A DNA stretch of 59,011 nt, from NCBI GenBank assembly GCA_014860005.1, contig JACZKP010000131.1, forward strand, positions 1-59,011. The letters are read 5' to 3'. The notes under the pieces are model-generated. The model had not been told where the DNA came from. It worked only from the letters and a program-made list of their open reading frames with translations, and searched no databases. The position numbers and the translations under genes were made by a program. The DNA is from Verrucomicrobiota bacterium. Its GTDB lineage: Bacteria; Verrucomicrobiota; Verrucomicrobiae; Limisphaerales; UBA11358. This document shows positions 9,028 to 16,759 of the stretch, in pieces; the stretch's first letter is position 1; every line of letters begins with the position of its first letter.

Positions 9028-9285
9028 GGTTTTTGTCAGGCCGACGCTAATCCTCCTGCTGCCATTCAGCAATCATTTCGGTGGAGAATGTGCGCCACCC
9101 GGCTGGCGGCGGCGCATGTGACCGATCTGCCGGCGAAAGGTTCACGGGTTCACGGGGAGACATTTTTTCCGCTTTGACGCTGTCGGGCGAAGCAGCTACA
9201 AGCTTGGCAGGAATTGGCGATGAAGCGGTTTCGGCGGTGCCGGAGAGCTTGTCGCGGAGATAATCAGTGGTACATTTCAAGGGCA

Positions 9286-10290
9286 ATGAGCGCGAGCGAC
9301 AAACCGTTGCGCATGGTCACCTGTGGGTGGTGCGATACCAAGGTCTTCATTCCCGGCGATCTTCCGCCGCTGGGCACGGTTCCCTGCAAGAAGTGCGGGC
9401 ATCCGGTCATGATGCCCATGATGCTGCGACAGTTTGAACTGCGCAGCGTCATTGCCTCGGGCGGCAACGGCACGGTCTATCGCGCCTTCGACAACGTTCT
9501 GGAACGCATGGTGGCGGTCAAATTGGTGAAGAAGGAGTTGGTCAATGATCCCGTGGCGATGGAGAGTTTTTACCGTGAAGCCCGGGCCTGTGCGCGGCTC
9601 AATCACACCAACATCATCCACATCTACACGTTTGATGAATACGAAGGGCAAGTGTATCTGGTCATGGAACTGGCCGACCATGGCAGCCTCGACGCGCGGA
9701 TAGACAAGCAGCAGCGCGTTCAGGAGCTTCACGTCCTGGATATCGGTGTCAGCATCGCCTCCGCGCTGGATCTGGCGCTCAAACACAACCTGCTGCACCG
9801 CGACATCAAGCCCGGCAACATTCTCTTCGACAGCGACAACGTGCCGAAACTCGTGGACTTCGGCCTGGCGCGGAGCGTGGATGCCGAACCTGAATCAGCA
9901 ACCGTAACCGAGGGCACGCCTTATTACGTTGCGCCCGAAAAGATCAAGCGGGAGAAGGAGACATTTTTGTCCGATATGTACAGCCTGGGCGCCACGCTCT
10001 ATCATGCCCTGACCGGACATGTGCCGTTTGAAGCGCCGACCGTCGAGGAACTCGTGGCGGCACATGTTCACACGCCGCTTACCCCGCCGAATCAAGTTCT
10101 GCCGGAAGTCAGCCAGCCCACGAGCGACGCCCTGCTCAAGGTCATGGCGAAGGACCCGGCGGATCGTTTTCTCAGCTATGATGAGTTCAGCATGGCTTTG
10201 TGGGCGGCGCGCAGCCAGTTGCTCGTTCAACAATACGCCCAACCGGAAGGCGGCAAACCCAAGGCCAAGACCAGTTGGTGGCGGCGGTAA
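9286..10290 (+). CDS. Zinc-ribbon Ser/Thr protein kinase
   Basis: From the ATG at 9286 the protein has 334 aa. A zinc ribbon comes first (Cys13-x2-Cys16 and Cys34-x2-Cys37), then a complete Hanks-type kinase: glycine loop SGGNGTVY at 58-65, VAVK lysine 79, helix-C glutamate 98, HRDIKPGN near 171, DFGLAR near 192, GTPYYVAPEK in the activation segment and SDMYSLGATLYHALTG. All catalytic residues are intact. After the kinase only a short basic tail follows, with no membrane span, so unlike PknB-type receptors it should be a cytosolic enzyme. A frame extension up to 9214 is open but lacks family similarity. Target and signal are unknown. Confidence 0.92.
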   Translation: MSASDKPLRMVTCGWCDTKVFIPGDLPPLGTVPCKKCGHPVMMPMMLRQFELRSVIASGGNGTVYRAFDNVLERMVAVKLVKKELVNDPVAMESFYREARACARLNHTNIIHIYTFDEYEGQVYLVMELADHGSLDARIDKQQRVQELHVLDIGVSIASALDLALKHNLLHRDIKPGNILFDSDNVPKLVDFGLARSVDAEPESATVTEGTPYYVAPEKIKREKETFLSDMYSLGATLYHALTGHVPFEAPTVEELVAAHVHTPLTPPNQVLPEVSQPTSDALLKVMAKDPADRFLSYDEFSMALWAARSQLLVQQYAQPEGGKPKAKTSWWRR

Positions 10291-10356
10291 GCCCGGTAAG
10301 CTCGCACATCGGTGCAGAAAATCGCGCGCAATTCTTCGGCCAGCCCTCACGTAACG

Positions 10357-10384
10357 AAAAAGGCAGGCTTGCGCCTGCCTTTGA
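10357..10384. terminator. Bidirectional terminator hairpin
   Basis: A 10-bp stem (aaaggcaggc at 10359-10368 with gcctgccttt at 10373-10382) with a 4-base loop lies between the convergent kinase gene and the exported protein gene. A short A-run before and T-run after the stem fit use on both strands. Confidence 0.75.
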
Positions 10385-10407
10385 GTTCATTTTAGTGCGT
10401 TCGCTGG

Positions 10408-10851
10408 TTATTCGGTTTCGGTCTGCTTCTTTTTCGCCTCACCCTTGCCTTCGCCCTTCTTCTTGCCCTTGGCCTCGCCTTCGGGCCGCGGACCAAAACG
10501 CACCATGGCGGCTGTGAGCTTGCCATCGCTGCCTTTGCGATACGAACCCCCGATTTCATCGCCAATCACGCCGTCCTCCAGTTTGGCGGGTTTGCCGCCT
10601 TTGACGATGCGGGTTTCCGATGTGATGTGAAAGACCCGCTCGCCCACGGTGACGGTCTTGGCGGTCTTGTTGATTGCACCCACCTTGCCACGGAAAGGAA
10701 TGGCTCGTTCACCCTTGGGCGCGGCTTTCTCGGCCGACGGTGCTTTCGCTTTCTCTTTCTGGTTCTCCTGCGCGAAACCTCGCACAGGGGCCAAGGCAAC
10801 GGCGACAACCAGCAGGCTCAATCCGGCGATTTTGAGAACAGTTCTTTTCAT
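10408..10851 (-). CDS. Exported protein with a small beta domain (DUF5666-like) and a Lys-rich tail
   Basis: The 147-aa protein has a typical Sec signal (MKRTVLKIAGLSLLVVAVAL, cleavage near Gly-Phe-Ala-Gln). A Lys/Ala/Pro-rich linker is followed by a compact segment (FRGKVGAINKTAKTVTVGER and HITSETRIVKGGKPAKL) that resembles the small beta-barrel repeat of DUF5666 or OB-like proteins, and then a very Lys/Glu/Gly-rich tail. Function is unknown; exported or periplasmic location is the only firm statement. It is the sole gene of its transcription unit, ended by the shared hairpin at 10357-10384. Confidence 0.75.
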   Translation of the reverse strand: MKRTVLKIAGLSLLVVAVALAPVRGFAQENQKEKAKAPSAEKAAPKGERAIPFRGKVGAINKTAKTVTVGERVFHITSETRIVKGGKPAKLEDGVIGDEIGGSYRKGSDGKLTAAMVRFGPRPEGEAKGKKKGEGKGEAKKKQTETE

Positions 10852-11044
10852 AGGCTTGATTATTAGTTTTTTGCTTCACGTAACAGCTACCAAAATACGC
10901 CCGGCGATCAAGCCCTTTATGCGAGAATTTCCTGAGTCTCACCCCCGCTTCATTGGTGGCAACCCGTCAATTCCGATCGGCCAGGAATTTCGACAAGTGG
11001 TGCGGCAATCCGGAATGTGCTCGCCGCACCGAGGGCGGCGTCTT

Positions 11045-11557
11045 TTACCAACTCCCGTCGGCCAGCAGGCCAGCGATTTGTCGGGCCAGATCTGTGGCAA
11101 CCAGCGGCAGCGCCTGGCGTTCGCTACTGGTCAAATCCGTCCCCACGCGCATAAGCGTGTAACCGGTGACGCTGGTATCCAGGACTACTTTGCCGGTGGC
11201 GGGCTCGCGGGCAGTAACTTGGGCGGTGAGCCCCACCCGATAATCGCGGACGCTGACCACATCATCGGGCACAAAGCTTTGCTCCTGCCGATGATAACGG
11301 GTGATGACGCCGCTCACCACGAGGTCGCCCGCTCCGCGCGTGGCCAGTTTGTAGCTGCCGTCACGTTGCAGTTCCTTCCGCAAGGCGCCGGTCACGGCAT
11401 CGCCCAGGCGTGGTTCGAGGGTGCGGTTGACGAACGGAACAACCTGCACGGACTTCTCGCCGGCCGCCAGACCGTGGGTCGGACCGACGCGGTAGCCAGC
11501 GCACCCGCTTAACGCGAGGCTGGCGCCGATGGCCAGGAGGCAACGGAAGATGCGCAT
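11045..11557 (-). CDS. lptE: LptE-like LPS assembly lipoprotein
   Basis: The 170-aa product from the ATG at 11557 begins with a lipoprotein signal (MRIFRCLLAIGASLALSGCA) with lipobox LSGC. The next part, AGYRVGP followed by VQVVPFVNRTLEPRLGDAVTGAL and a KLATRGAGDLVVSGVITRYHR strand, matches the LptE/RlpB plan (a beta-sheet packed on two helices with the conserved FxNxTxxP-like segment). LptE plugs the LptD barrel that puts LPS into the outer leaflet. The gene starts 1 base after the stop of the BamD-like gene, so the two are co-translated outer-membrane assembly genes. Confidence 0.82.
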   Translation of the reverse strand: MRIFRCLLAIGASLALSGCAGYRVGPTHGLAAGEKSVQVVPFVNRTLEPRLGDAVTGALRKELQRDGSYKLATRGAGDLVVSGVITRYHRQEQSFVPDDVVSVRDYRVGLTAQVTAREPATGKVVLDTSVTGYTLMRVGTDLTSSERQALPLVATDLARQIAGLLADGSW

Positions 11558-11558
11558 A

Positions 11559-12545
11559 TCAGTTGCGGGCGGTTTCAAGCCGACGGCTGATGGAGTCAAT
11601 CCGCTCCAGCGCTTCGGCGGCAAAGGGCGAATTGGGATCGAGTTGCAGCGTTTCGTTGTAATACATCAGCGCTCCCTTCCAGCGGTGGCCCTTCTCGTAG
11701 AATCTGGCGATGGCAAAACTGCCCCGCGCCTGTTCAAGCTTCAAGGAGGCAATGATCCGTTGTGCCTCAGGCACCCGCGCGTCATCCGGAAACAACGTGA
11801 TGAATTCCGTGAAGGTGGCGATGGCCTTGCCCGCCATGCTTTGATCGTATTCGGCCGTGGCGGCCTGTTTCTGATAGGCGATGCCGGCGCGATAAACCGC
11901 ATCCGCCGCGATGACCGGCCGGTCGTGATAACGGTCCGCCGCGCGTTCGTAGGCTTTCACGGCGTCCGGGTAATGCTTCTGTTTCTCTCGCGCCGCGCCA
12001 ATGCGCAATTGCGCATGCGGCGCCACGTCGCTGTAAGGGCCGCTTTTCACAATCTTCTCAAACATCCCCGCGGTCTTGTCCATGGAGGGAAAAAAGGGAA
12101 TGTAACCCGCCAGCTTGAACCACTGGCCGTCCAGGAAGCGACTGGCGATTTCGTACTGCCGCTGCAATACTTCCTTGGCGTTCTCGCTCTTGGGGTAATT
12201 CTCGAGAATCTTCTGATATTGCGCGAAGGCCTTTTCGTCCTGATTCCGGGCCTCGTGACAGCGGCCAACCAGGTACTGCGCGTCCGGGGCGTAATCGGAC
12301 AACGGCCACACGCGCACGACCCGCCGGGCAGCTTTGAGGGCCAGGGCGAAGTCTTCCTGGTCGAAGGCGGCTTGCGCCACGGCCAGTTGGTCTTGAGCCC
12401 GCACCCGCTGCCATTTGCCCTCACCGCCCACAGGTTCGTACGTCCAGCCTTCGCCGGGGGTATAAACCAGCGGCGCGGGCGAACGGAACGGCAACAGCGT
12501 TACCGTGACCGCGATCAAAACTGCCCAACCAAAACGGCGATTCAT
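11559..12545 (-). CDS. BamD-like tetratricopeptide protein of outer-membrane assembly
   Basis: The 328-aa product starts at the ATG at 12545, which overlaps the upstream stop as ATGA. A signal-like helix (WAVLIAVTVTLLPF) is followed by TPR-type repeats (AQAAFDQEDFALALKAARRV, LVGRCHEARNQDEKAFAQYQ and FPDDARVPEAQRIIASLK) of the YfiO/BamD kind. BamD normally is a lipoprotein, but no lipobox Cys is seen here, so this could be a soluble periplasmic TPR protein rather than true BamD. Position directly upstream of lptE supports an envelope-assembly role. Confidence 0.75.
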   Translation of the reverse strand: MNRRFGWAVLIAVTVTLLPFRSPAPLVYTPGEGWTYEPVGGEGKWQRVRAQDQLAVAQAAFDQEDFALALKAARRVVRVWPLSDYAPDAQYLVGRCHEARNQDEKAFAQYQKILENYPKSENAKEVLQRQYEIASRFLDGQWFKLAGYIPFFPSMDKTAGMFEKIVKSGPYSDVAPHAQLRIGAAREKQKHYPDAVKAYERAADRYHDRPVIAADAVYRAGIAYQKQAATAEYDQSMAGKAIATFTEFITLFPDDARVPEAQRIIASLKLEQARGSFAIARFYEKGHRWKGALMYYNETLQLDPNSPFAAEALERIDSISRRLETARN

Positions 12546-12826
12546 AATTCGACGGTAATGACGCACTCCGGGCGAGTCAAGGCCACCAGTCGCTCAATCC
12601 AGTCCCAGCCCGCGAACAGACTGATGAAGACGTAAAGGAGGAAGCACGTAAACGCGATGCCGGCGAGGCCGCAAATGATGTCCCACGCCACCCGCCAGCG
12701 GCTTTGTTGCCGCCAGCGCGAATGTGTCCGGTTTCGGAAGGAACGCGAGAACAGGTAACGCCAGCCGGCGCCGGCGGCTTGCATCCACTCAACCAACTCC
12801 AGCGCCTCAAAGGGGGATGCCGGCAT
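12542..12826 (-). CDS. Small single-span membrane protein
   Basis: The 94-aa protein has a basic N-terminal half (RYLFSRSFRNRTHSRW) and one strong membrane helix (IICGLAGIAFTCFLLYVFISLF, roughly residues 50-72). Its stop overlaps the BamD-like start (ATGA at 12542-12545), which is good evidence that it is translated and belongs to the BamD-like/LptE operon. No family was recognised. Confidence 0.65.
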   Translation of the reverse strand: MPASPFEALELVEWMQAAGAGWRYLFSRSFRNRTHSRWRQQSRWRVAWDIICGLAGIAFTCFLLYVFISLFAGWDWIERLVALTRPECVITVEL

Positions 12827-12866
12827 GGATGAGCAACTGGCGTCTCAACCGCCGCCCGCCTGTGGC

Positions 12867-13370
12867 CTACCCGCGATAGATCACCATCACCGCGTAGTCG
12901 GTCATGAGTTTCTGCGAGCCGATGTCGAGATGGGTGTACGTGAGGGAGTTGACGCTGATGATGTTGCTCTCCCCGACCTTGGCCAGGAAGTTCGACACAA
13001 ACTCGTCAAACTTGTCGTGTCCCACCTCGATGCAATCCGTGTGGCGGATCGTTTTGACCCGCATTTTCTTGTCGGTTTCCTTGGCCGCCACTTCCAGCGG
13101 CACCAAAGGCTTCTCGATCAGGCTCTCGGTGGGCGTGCTGTGCATCGGCACCTTCAAATGCTTTTCCACCTTCGCCGCGGCGGAGGAGGCAATGGGATTG
13201 ACTGGATGCGCGGCATCGTGCGTCGGAAGCGGCGTGCTTGGGGGCCGGGGTGGCGATTGCGGGATCACGATTTTCTCACCGCAGGACGGGCAACTGATTT
13301 CGGAGCCGCCACCGGAACTGTCCACGGCCAGTTCCTGATCGCATTTGGGGCAGTTGAAGATGATGTCCAT
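12867..13370 (-). CDS. Zinc-ribbon protein of unknown function
   Basis: The 167-aa protein opens with a zinc ribbon: CPKCDQ at residues 7-12 and CPSCGEK near 27, the same kind that precedes many Verrucomicrobia and Planctomycetes proteins. A Pro-rich linker follows, then a C-terminal alpha/beta part (HTDCIEVGHDKFDEFVSNFL and VNSLTYTHLDIGSQKLMTDYAVMVIYRG). The C-terminal strand pair looks like a small folded domain but I cannot name it. It lies 40 bases upstream of the small membrane protein gene on the same strand and may share its transcript. Confidence 0.75.
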   Translation of the reverse strand: MDIIFNCPKCDQELAVDSSGGGSEISCPSCGEKIVIPQSPPRPPSTPLPTHDAAHPVNPIASSAAAKVEKHLKVPMHSTPTESLIEKPLVPLEVAAKETDKKMRVKTIRHTDCIEVGHDKFDEFVSNFLAKVGESNIISVNSLTYTHLDIGSQKLMTDYAVMVIYRG

Positions 13371-13492
13371 AAGCTGAAAGGTTTTTTGCTAACCGCAACC
13401 GGACATTAAAACCCTCGGCCCAGCATGACCAGAAAAAACCAAAAAAATTTCCGCGCGGTTGACTGGGGCACAACCACCCCCGGCGGCTGCGG

Positions 13493-13897
13493 CTATTCAA
13501 AGGACCGTTCGAGCGACTTCATCCAGGGCCAGACGGGGGAAGCGGGGGGCGTGCGGCTCTTGACATCCGCAAAGATTCGGCGGGCCTCGGCAGGATTCTC
13601 GCGGACGATGGCCACACAGAATTCCAGTTCAATCCACGCCCGGCGCGGGTCCTGGAGCACCGAGTCATAGTTCTTGAGCCACGCGCGAAAGGCCGCGTTG
13701 CCTTCCTGTTTGGCCGCGTGCAGGCTGGTTTCCAGTTGATGCGGCATTCCGGCAAGCAGCGCTGGATTTACGGTGGTGGACGCCTCGGCCTGTTGCTTGC
13801 CATTTCGTTCGTTCTCAACCTGTTGCCAGTAGCGGAAGATGTGGTAACCGCAAAAAATCACCACAACGACAATGAGTACGCTGATGAGTCTGGTCAC
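13493..13897 (-). CDS. Small membrane-anchored protein coupled to murA
   Basis: The 134-aa product has an N-terminal membrane anchor (LISVLIVVVVIFCGYHIFRYW) and a soluble, mostly helical C-terminal part (TSLHAAKQEGNAAFRAWLKN, ARRAWIELEFCVAIVRENPAEA) that might form a TPR-like hairpin. Its ATG overlaps the murA stop (ATGA, 13894-13897), so translation is coupled. No known family was recognised; a cell-envelope role is inferred only from the murA link. Confidence 0.7.
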   Translation of the reverse strand: MTRLISVLIVVVVIFCGYHIFRYWQQVENERNGKQQAEASTTVNPALLAGMPHQLETSLHAAKQEGNAAFRAWLKNYDSVLQDPRRAWIELEFCVAIVRENPAEARRIFADVKSRTPPASPVWPWMKSLERSFE

Positions 13898-15156
13898 GAT
13901 TCTTCGATGCGTTGGATGCGTGCGCCCAATTGCCGCAACTTCCCGTCAATGTTTTCATAACCCCGATCAATGTGATACACGCGATTCACCTGCGTGGTGC
14001 CCTTGGCCGCCAGGCCCGCAATCACCAGCGCCGCCGAGGCGCGCAGATCACTGGCCATCACCGGCGCGCCGCTCAACGGCTTGCCGCCCTTCACAATCGC
14101 GCTCGGCCCTTCGATCTCAATGTCCGCCCCCAGCCGCGCGAGTTCGCTCACGTGCATGAAGCGCGATTCAAAAATCCGTTCCGTGATGATGCTGATGCCC
14201 GGCGAGAGCGTCATCAACGCCATCATCTGCGCCTGCACGTCCGTCGGAAAACCCGAATACGGCAGCGTGGTCACGTCGGCGGATTTCAACCGGCCATTGC
14301 GGCGCACTTTCAGGTCCGGCCCGCAACGCTCCACGAGCACGCCCGACTCGCGCAACTTGTCCACGATGGCGTGCAGATGGTCGGCCCGCGCGCCTTTGAG
14401 CGTCACTTCACCGTTCGTAGCGGCAGCGGCAATCGCGTAGGTCGCCGCCTCGATCCGATCGGGAATCACTTCGTGCTCCGCACCGTGCAATTCCTTGACG
14501 CCGGTGATTGTAAGGGTCGGACTGCCCGCGCCGGAAATCTTCGCGCCCATCGCGTTGAGGAAGTTCGCCAGGTCCATCACCTCCGGCTCGCACGCGGCGC
14601 TTTCAATCACCGTCACCCCTTCCGCCAGCGTCGCGGCCATCATCACGTTGGCCGTGCCCAACACCGTCGAACCCGAACGCCCGCCCAAAAACATTGCCGA
14701 CCCGCTCAGACGCTTGGCCGCCGCCTCCACATAACCGCCCGTGATGGTGATTTTGGCGCCCAGCGCCTCAAAGCCTTTCAAATGCAGATTAATGGGCCGC
14801 GCGCCAATGATGCACCCGCCCGGCAACGAAACTCGCGCTTTTTTCAAACGCCCCAGCAGCGGGCCCATGATGCAGATCGAACCGCGCATCTTACGCACCA
14901 GATCGTAATCGGCCTGGCCTTTGATTTTCCGATTTTCGATGCGCACGGTGTCGCCTTCGATGGCTACCTTCGCGCCCAGCCAGGCGAGAATTTGTCCCAT
15001 GAACGTCACGTCGCTGAGCTTCGGCACGCGCCGGATCACGCACGGTTCGGAGGTCAACAACGTCGCTGCCATGATCGGCAGCACGGCGTTCTTCGCGCCG
15101 CTGATCGTCACCTCGCCGTGCAACGGCACCCCGCCCTTGATGAGAAAGCTGTCCAT
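13894..15156 (-). CDS. murA: UDP-N-acetylglucosamine 1-carboxyvinyltransferase
   Basis: The 420-aa length is that of MurA, which transfers enolpyruvyl from PEP to UDP-GlcNAc in the first committed step of peptidoglycan synthesis in the cytoplasm. It shows the N-terminal GGVPLHGEVTISGAKNAVLP, the active-site loop SLPGGCIIGARPINLHLKGF with the catalytic, fosfomycin-reactive Cys, and GFPTDVQAQMMALMTLSPG near the substrate site. The start at 15156 gives the canonical MDSFLIKGG N-terminus. It is followed with a 4-base overlap by a small membrane protein gene. Confidence 0.97.
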   Translation of the reverse strand: MDSFLIKGGVPLHGEVTISGAKNAVLPIMAATLLTSEPCVIRRVPKLSDVTFMGQILAWLGAKVAIEGDTVRIENRKIKGQADYDLVRKMRGSICIMGPLLGRLKKARVSLPGGCIIGARPINLHLKGFEALGAKITITGGYVEAAAKRLSGSAMFLGGRSGSTVLGTANVMMAATLAEGVTVIESAACEPEVMDLANFLNAMGAKISGAGSPTLTITGVKELHGAEHEVIPDRIEAATYAIAAAATNGEVTLKGARADHLHAIVDKLRESGVLVERCGPDLKVRRNGRLKSADVTTLPYSGFPTDVQAQMMALMTLSPGISIITERIFESRFMHVSELARLGADIEIEGPSAIVKGGKPLSGAPVMASDLRASAALVIAGLAAKGTTQVNRVYHIDRGYENIDGKLRQLGARIQRIEES

Positions 15157-15242
15157 GTAAAAATTAAAACCGCGTTAAACTGCGAACCTTGCCCGCACCG
15201 CAAAAACCGAAGCCGGCCCGATGCCGAACGTTCTCACGACCT

Positions 15243-15308
15243 GGAGCGCCGGTTCGTAACCGGGCTTTGAAGGTTCGTCCGGCCAAAGCCGGCTGCAAGC
15301 CGGCGCTC
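15243..15308. repeat. Pair of REP-like GGAGCGCCGG palindromes in inverted orientation
   Basis: Between murA and prmC lie two copies of a short element: ggagcgccgg at 15243-15252 followed by a small hairpin (ggtt/aacc), and the same core in reverse (ccggcgctcc at 15299-15308) preceded by agccggctgcaagccgg. A third copy is inside prmC at 15842-15864. The shared core with a variable hairpin is the mark of a dispersed REP-type family. Confidence 0.7.
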
Positions 15309-15333
15309 CGGGTCATGAATGAGGGTCGTATCT

Positions 15334-16239
15334 TCAGTCCCGCCGGACAATCAGGATTCTCTGGCGCTGAGTGTAGTCCTCCCGCACCGCCTCGACAATC
15401 CACATTTCCGCTTCAAAGATCTTTCGCAGCGCGGACGCCTGCCCGTCGCCGAATTCCAGCATCAATTTCCCGCCCCGATTGAGGTAGCTCCCAGCCTGCG
15501 CGGCGAGCAATCGGTAAAAATCCAATCCATCCGCGCCTCCGTCCAGTGCGCCGCGCGGATCAAAGTCGCGCACCTCGGGTTGGAGCGACGCGATCTCCGC
15601 GCTCGGAATGTACGGCGGATTGCTGATGATGAGGTCAAAGCGCGCACCCTCCGGCAACGCAGTGAAGCCGTCACCGCAGGAAAACTGAACCTTCCCGCCC
15701 ACGCCGTTGCGGGCCGCGTTCTGTTCGGCAAGCGCGATGGCTTCGCGCGACACATCCGTGGCCACAATCCGCGCCGCCGGACATTTCGCCGCCAGCGCAA
15801 TGGCAATGCACCCGCTGCCCGTGCCGAAGTCCAGCGCAGCCGGAGCGCCGGTCTCCAGACCGGCCTTCCCTGCATTGGCTGTTGGTTGTTGGCTGTTGGC
15901 CGTTGGCTGTTCCCCCAGGAACTGCCACCCGGCTTCCGCGAGCAATTCCGTCTCCGGCCGCGGCACGAGTACGTGGCGGTTCACGGCGATTTCCAATCCG
16001 CAAAACGACGTTGAGCCGACGAGGTGTTGCAACGGCTCGCGCTGGCCGCGGCGCTTGACCATCTCGCGCAAAGTGTCCGCCTCCGCCGGAGTGAGTTGCC
16101 GCTCGAAGTTGAGATACAGCTTCATGCGCGGCAGCTTGAGCACATGGGCGAGGAGCAGTTCCGTTTGCAGGCGCGGTGACTCCACGCCTTTCCGGGTGAG
16201 AAACTCCGCGCTCTTCTGAATGACCTCAAGCACCGTCAC
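15334..16239 (-). CDS. prmC: Release factor N5-glutamine methyltransferase PrmC
   Basis: PrmC methylates the GGQ glutamine of peptide release factors. The N-terminal helical domain (LLLAHVLKLPRMKLYLNFER) and substrate segment REPLQHLVGSTSFCGLEIAV, VNRHVLVPRPETELL lead to the SAM site ALDFGTGSGCIAIALAA and the catalytic DLIISNPPYIP. The frame is open to a TTG at 16272, but GTG 16239 gives the better N-terminus (301 aa). Between the two domains, residues about 108-135 are an extra low-complexity stretch (QPTANSQQPTAN then GLETGAPAA) encoded by a heptanucleotide tandem repeat and a REP-like palindrome, both kept in frame. Confidence 0.93.
   Translation of the reverse strand: MTVLEVIQKSAEFLTRKGVESPRLQTELLLAHVLKLPRMKLYLNFERQLTPAEADTLREMVKRRGQREPLQHLVGSTSFCGLEIAVNRHVLVPRPETELLAEAGWQFLGEQPTANSQQPTANAGKAGLETGAPAALDFGTGSGCIAIALAAKCPAARIVATDVSREAIALAEQNAARNGVGGKVQFSCGDGFTALPEGARFDLIISNPPYIPSAEIASLQPEVRDFDPRGALDGGADGLDFYRLLAAQAGSYLNRGGKLMLEFGDGQASALRKIFEAEMWIVEAVREDYTQRQRILIVRRD
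15842..15909. repeat. In-gene REP-like palindrome and heptanucleotide tandem repeat (prmC)
   Basis: Positions 15842-15864 carry ggagcgccgg followed by a perfect hairpin (gccggtct/agaccggc). Positions 15875-15909 are five 7-bp units, consensus TTGGCTG (ttggctg, ttggttg, ttggctg, ttggccg, ttggctg). Both are inside prmC and read through without a stop. Confidence 0.85.
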
Positions 16240-16281
16240 GCGCGCAGTGTAGGTGTGAGGCGAAAGGTGCAAAGGGAAAAC

Positions 16282-16578
16282 TCAAAGACTTCGATGGTCC
16301 TCTATGTATCGGCGAAACAAGAACGCCTCGGTCACCCAAAAGTAGCAGAAAGCACTATATGAGAATAAGATAGTAGTGAGAGCCAAAGCGTAATCGGGGA
16401 AAAGACTCGGAGACAAAAGAATCAAAACAATGAACAGCCAGCCAATGCCTGTGGTGACCAACAGCAAAGGCCGCAATACAATCAACCATTGCAGGTCAAA
16501 TTGATTCTTGCGGGGATCTTGAGTCCGCGCAATGTATTTGGAATCATTCCATTTGAAGTATGCTCGGATTGGATTCAT
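16282..16578 (-). CDS. Small protein with two membrane spans
   Basis: The 98-aa protein has a polar N-terminus (MNPIRAYFKWNDSKY) and two hydrophobic segments (WLIVLRPLLLVTTGIGWLFI with following LILL, and ALALTTILFSYSAFCYFWV), ending in a polar tail. It is AT-richer than its neighbours. I do not recognise a family. It sits upstream of prmC on the same strand and is separated by 42 bases, so co-transcription is possible. Confidence 0.55.
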   Translation of the reverse strand: MNPIRAYFKWNDSKYIARTQDPRKNQFDLQWLIVLRPLLLVTTGIGWLFIVLILLSPSLFPDYALALTTILFSYSAFCYFWVTEAFLFRRYIEDHRSL

Positions 16579-16759
16579 GATCGTGTGGAATTAGTGTTAA
16601 GCCATCGCGCCCGCCTGTGTACCGTAAACAGAATTTGCACCTGGAGAAGTTCGCATTCAAGCGGGAATTGCCTTCAGGATGCCGTATGCGCAAACCCAGT
16701 ACTGTACGATCAGCCGTGTTTGAACTTTCCACACGGGCAATAACCGGAGACATGGTGGT

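Noticed and set aside
9047..9286. Minus-strand 79-codon frame between the TIM-barrel and kinase genes
   Set aside because: Starts with TTG, overlaps the kinase start, and shows no recognisable motif; only the position 19 bases upstream of the TIM-barrel start is in its favour.
13912..15270. 452-codon plus-strand frame
   Set aside because: Antisense to murA, His/Arg-rich composition typical of a shadow frame.
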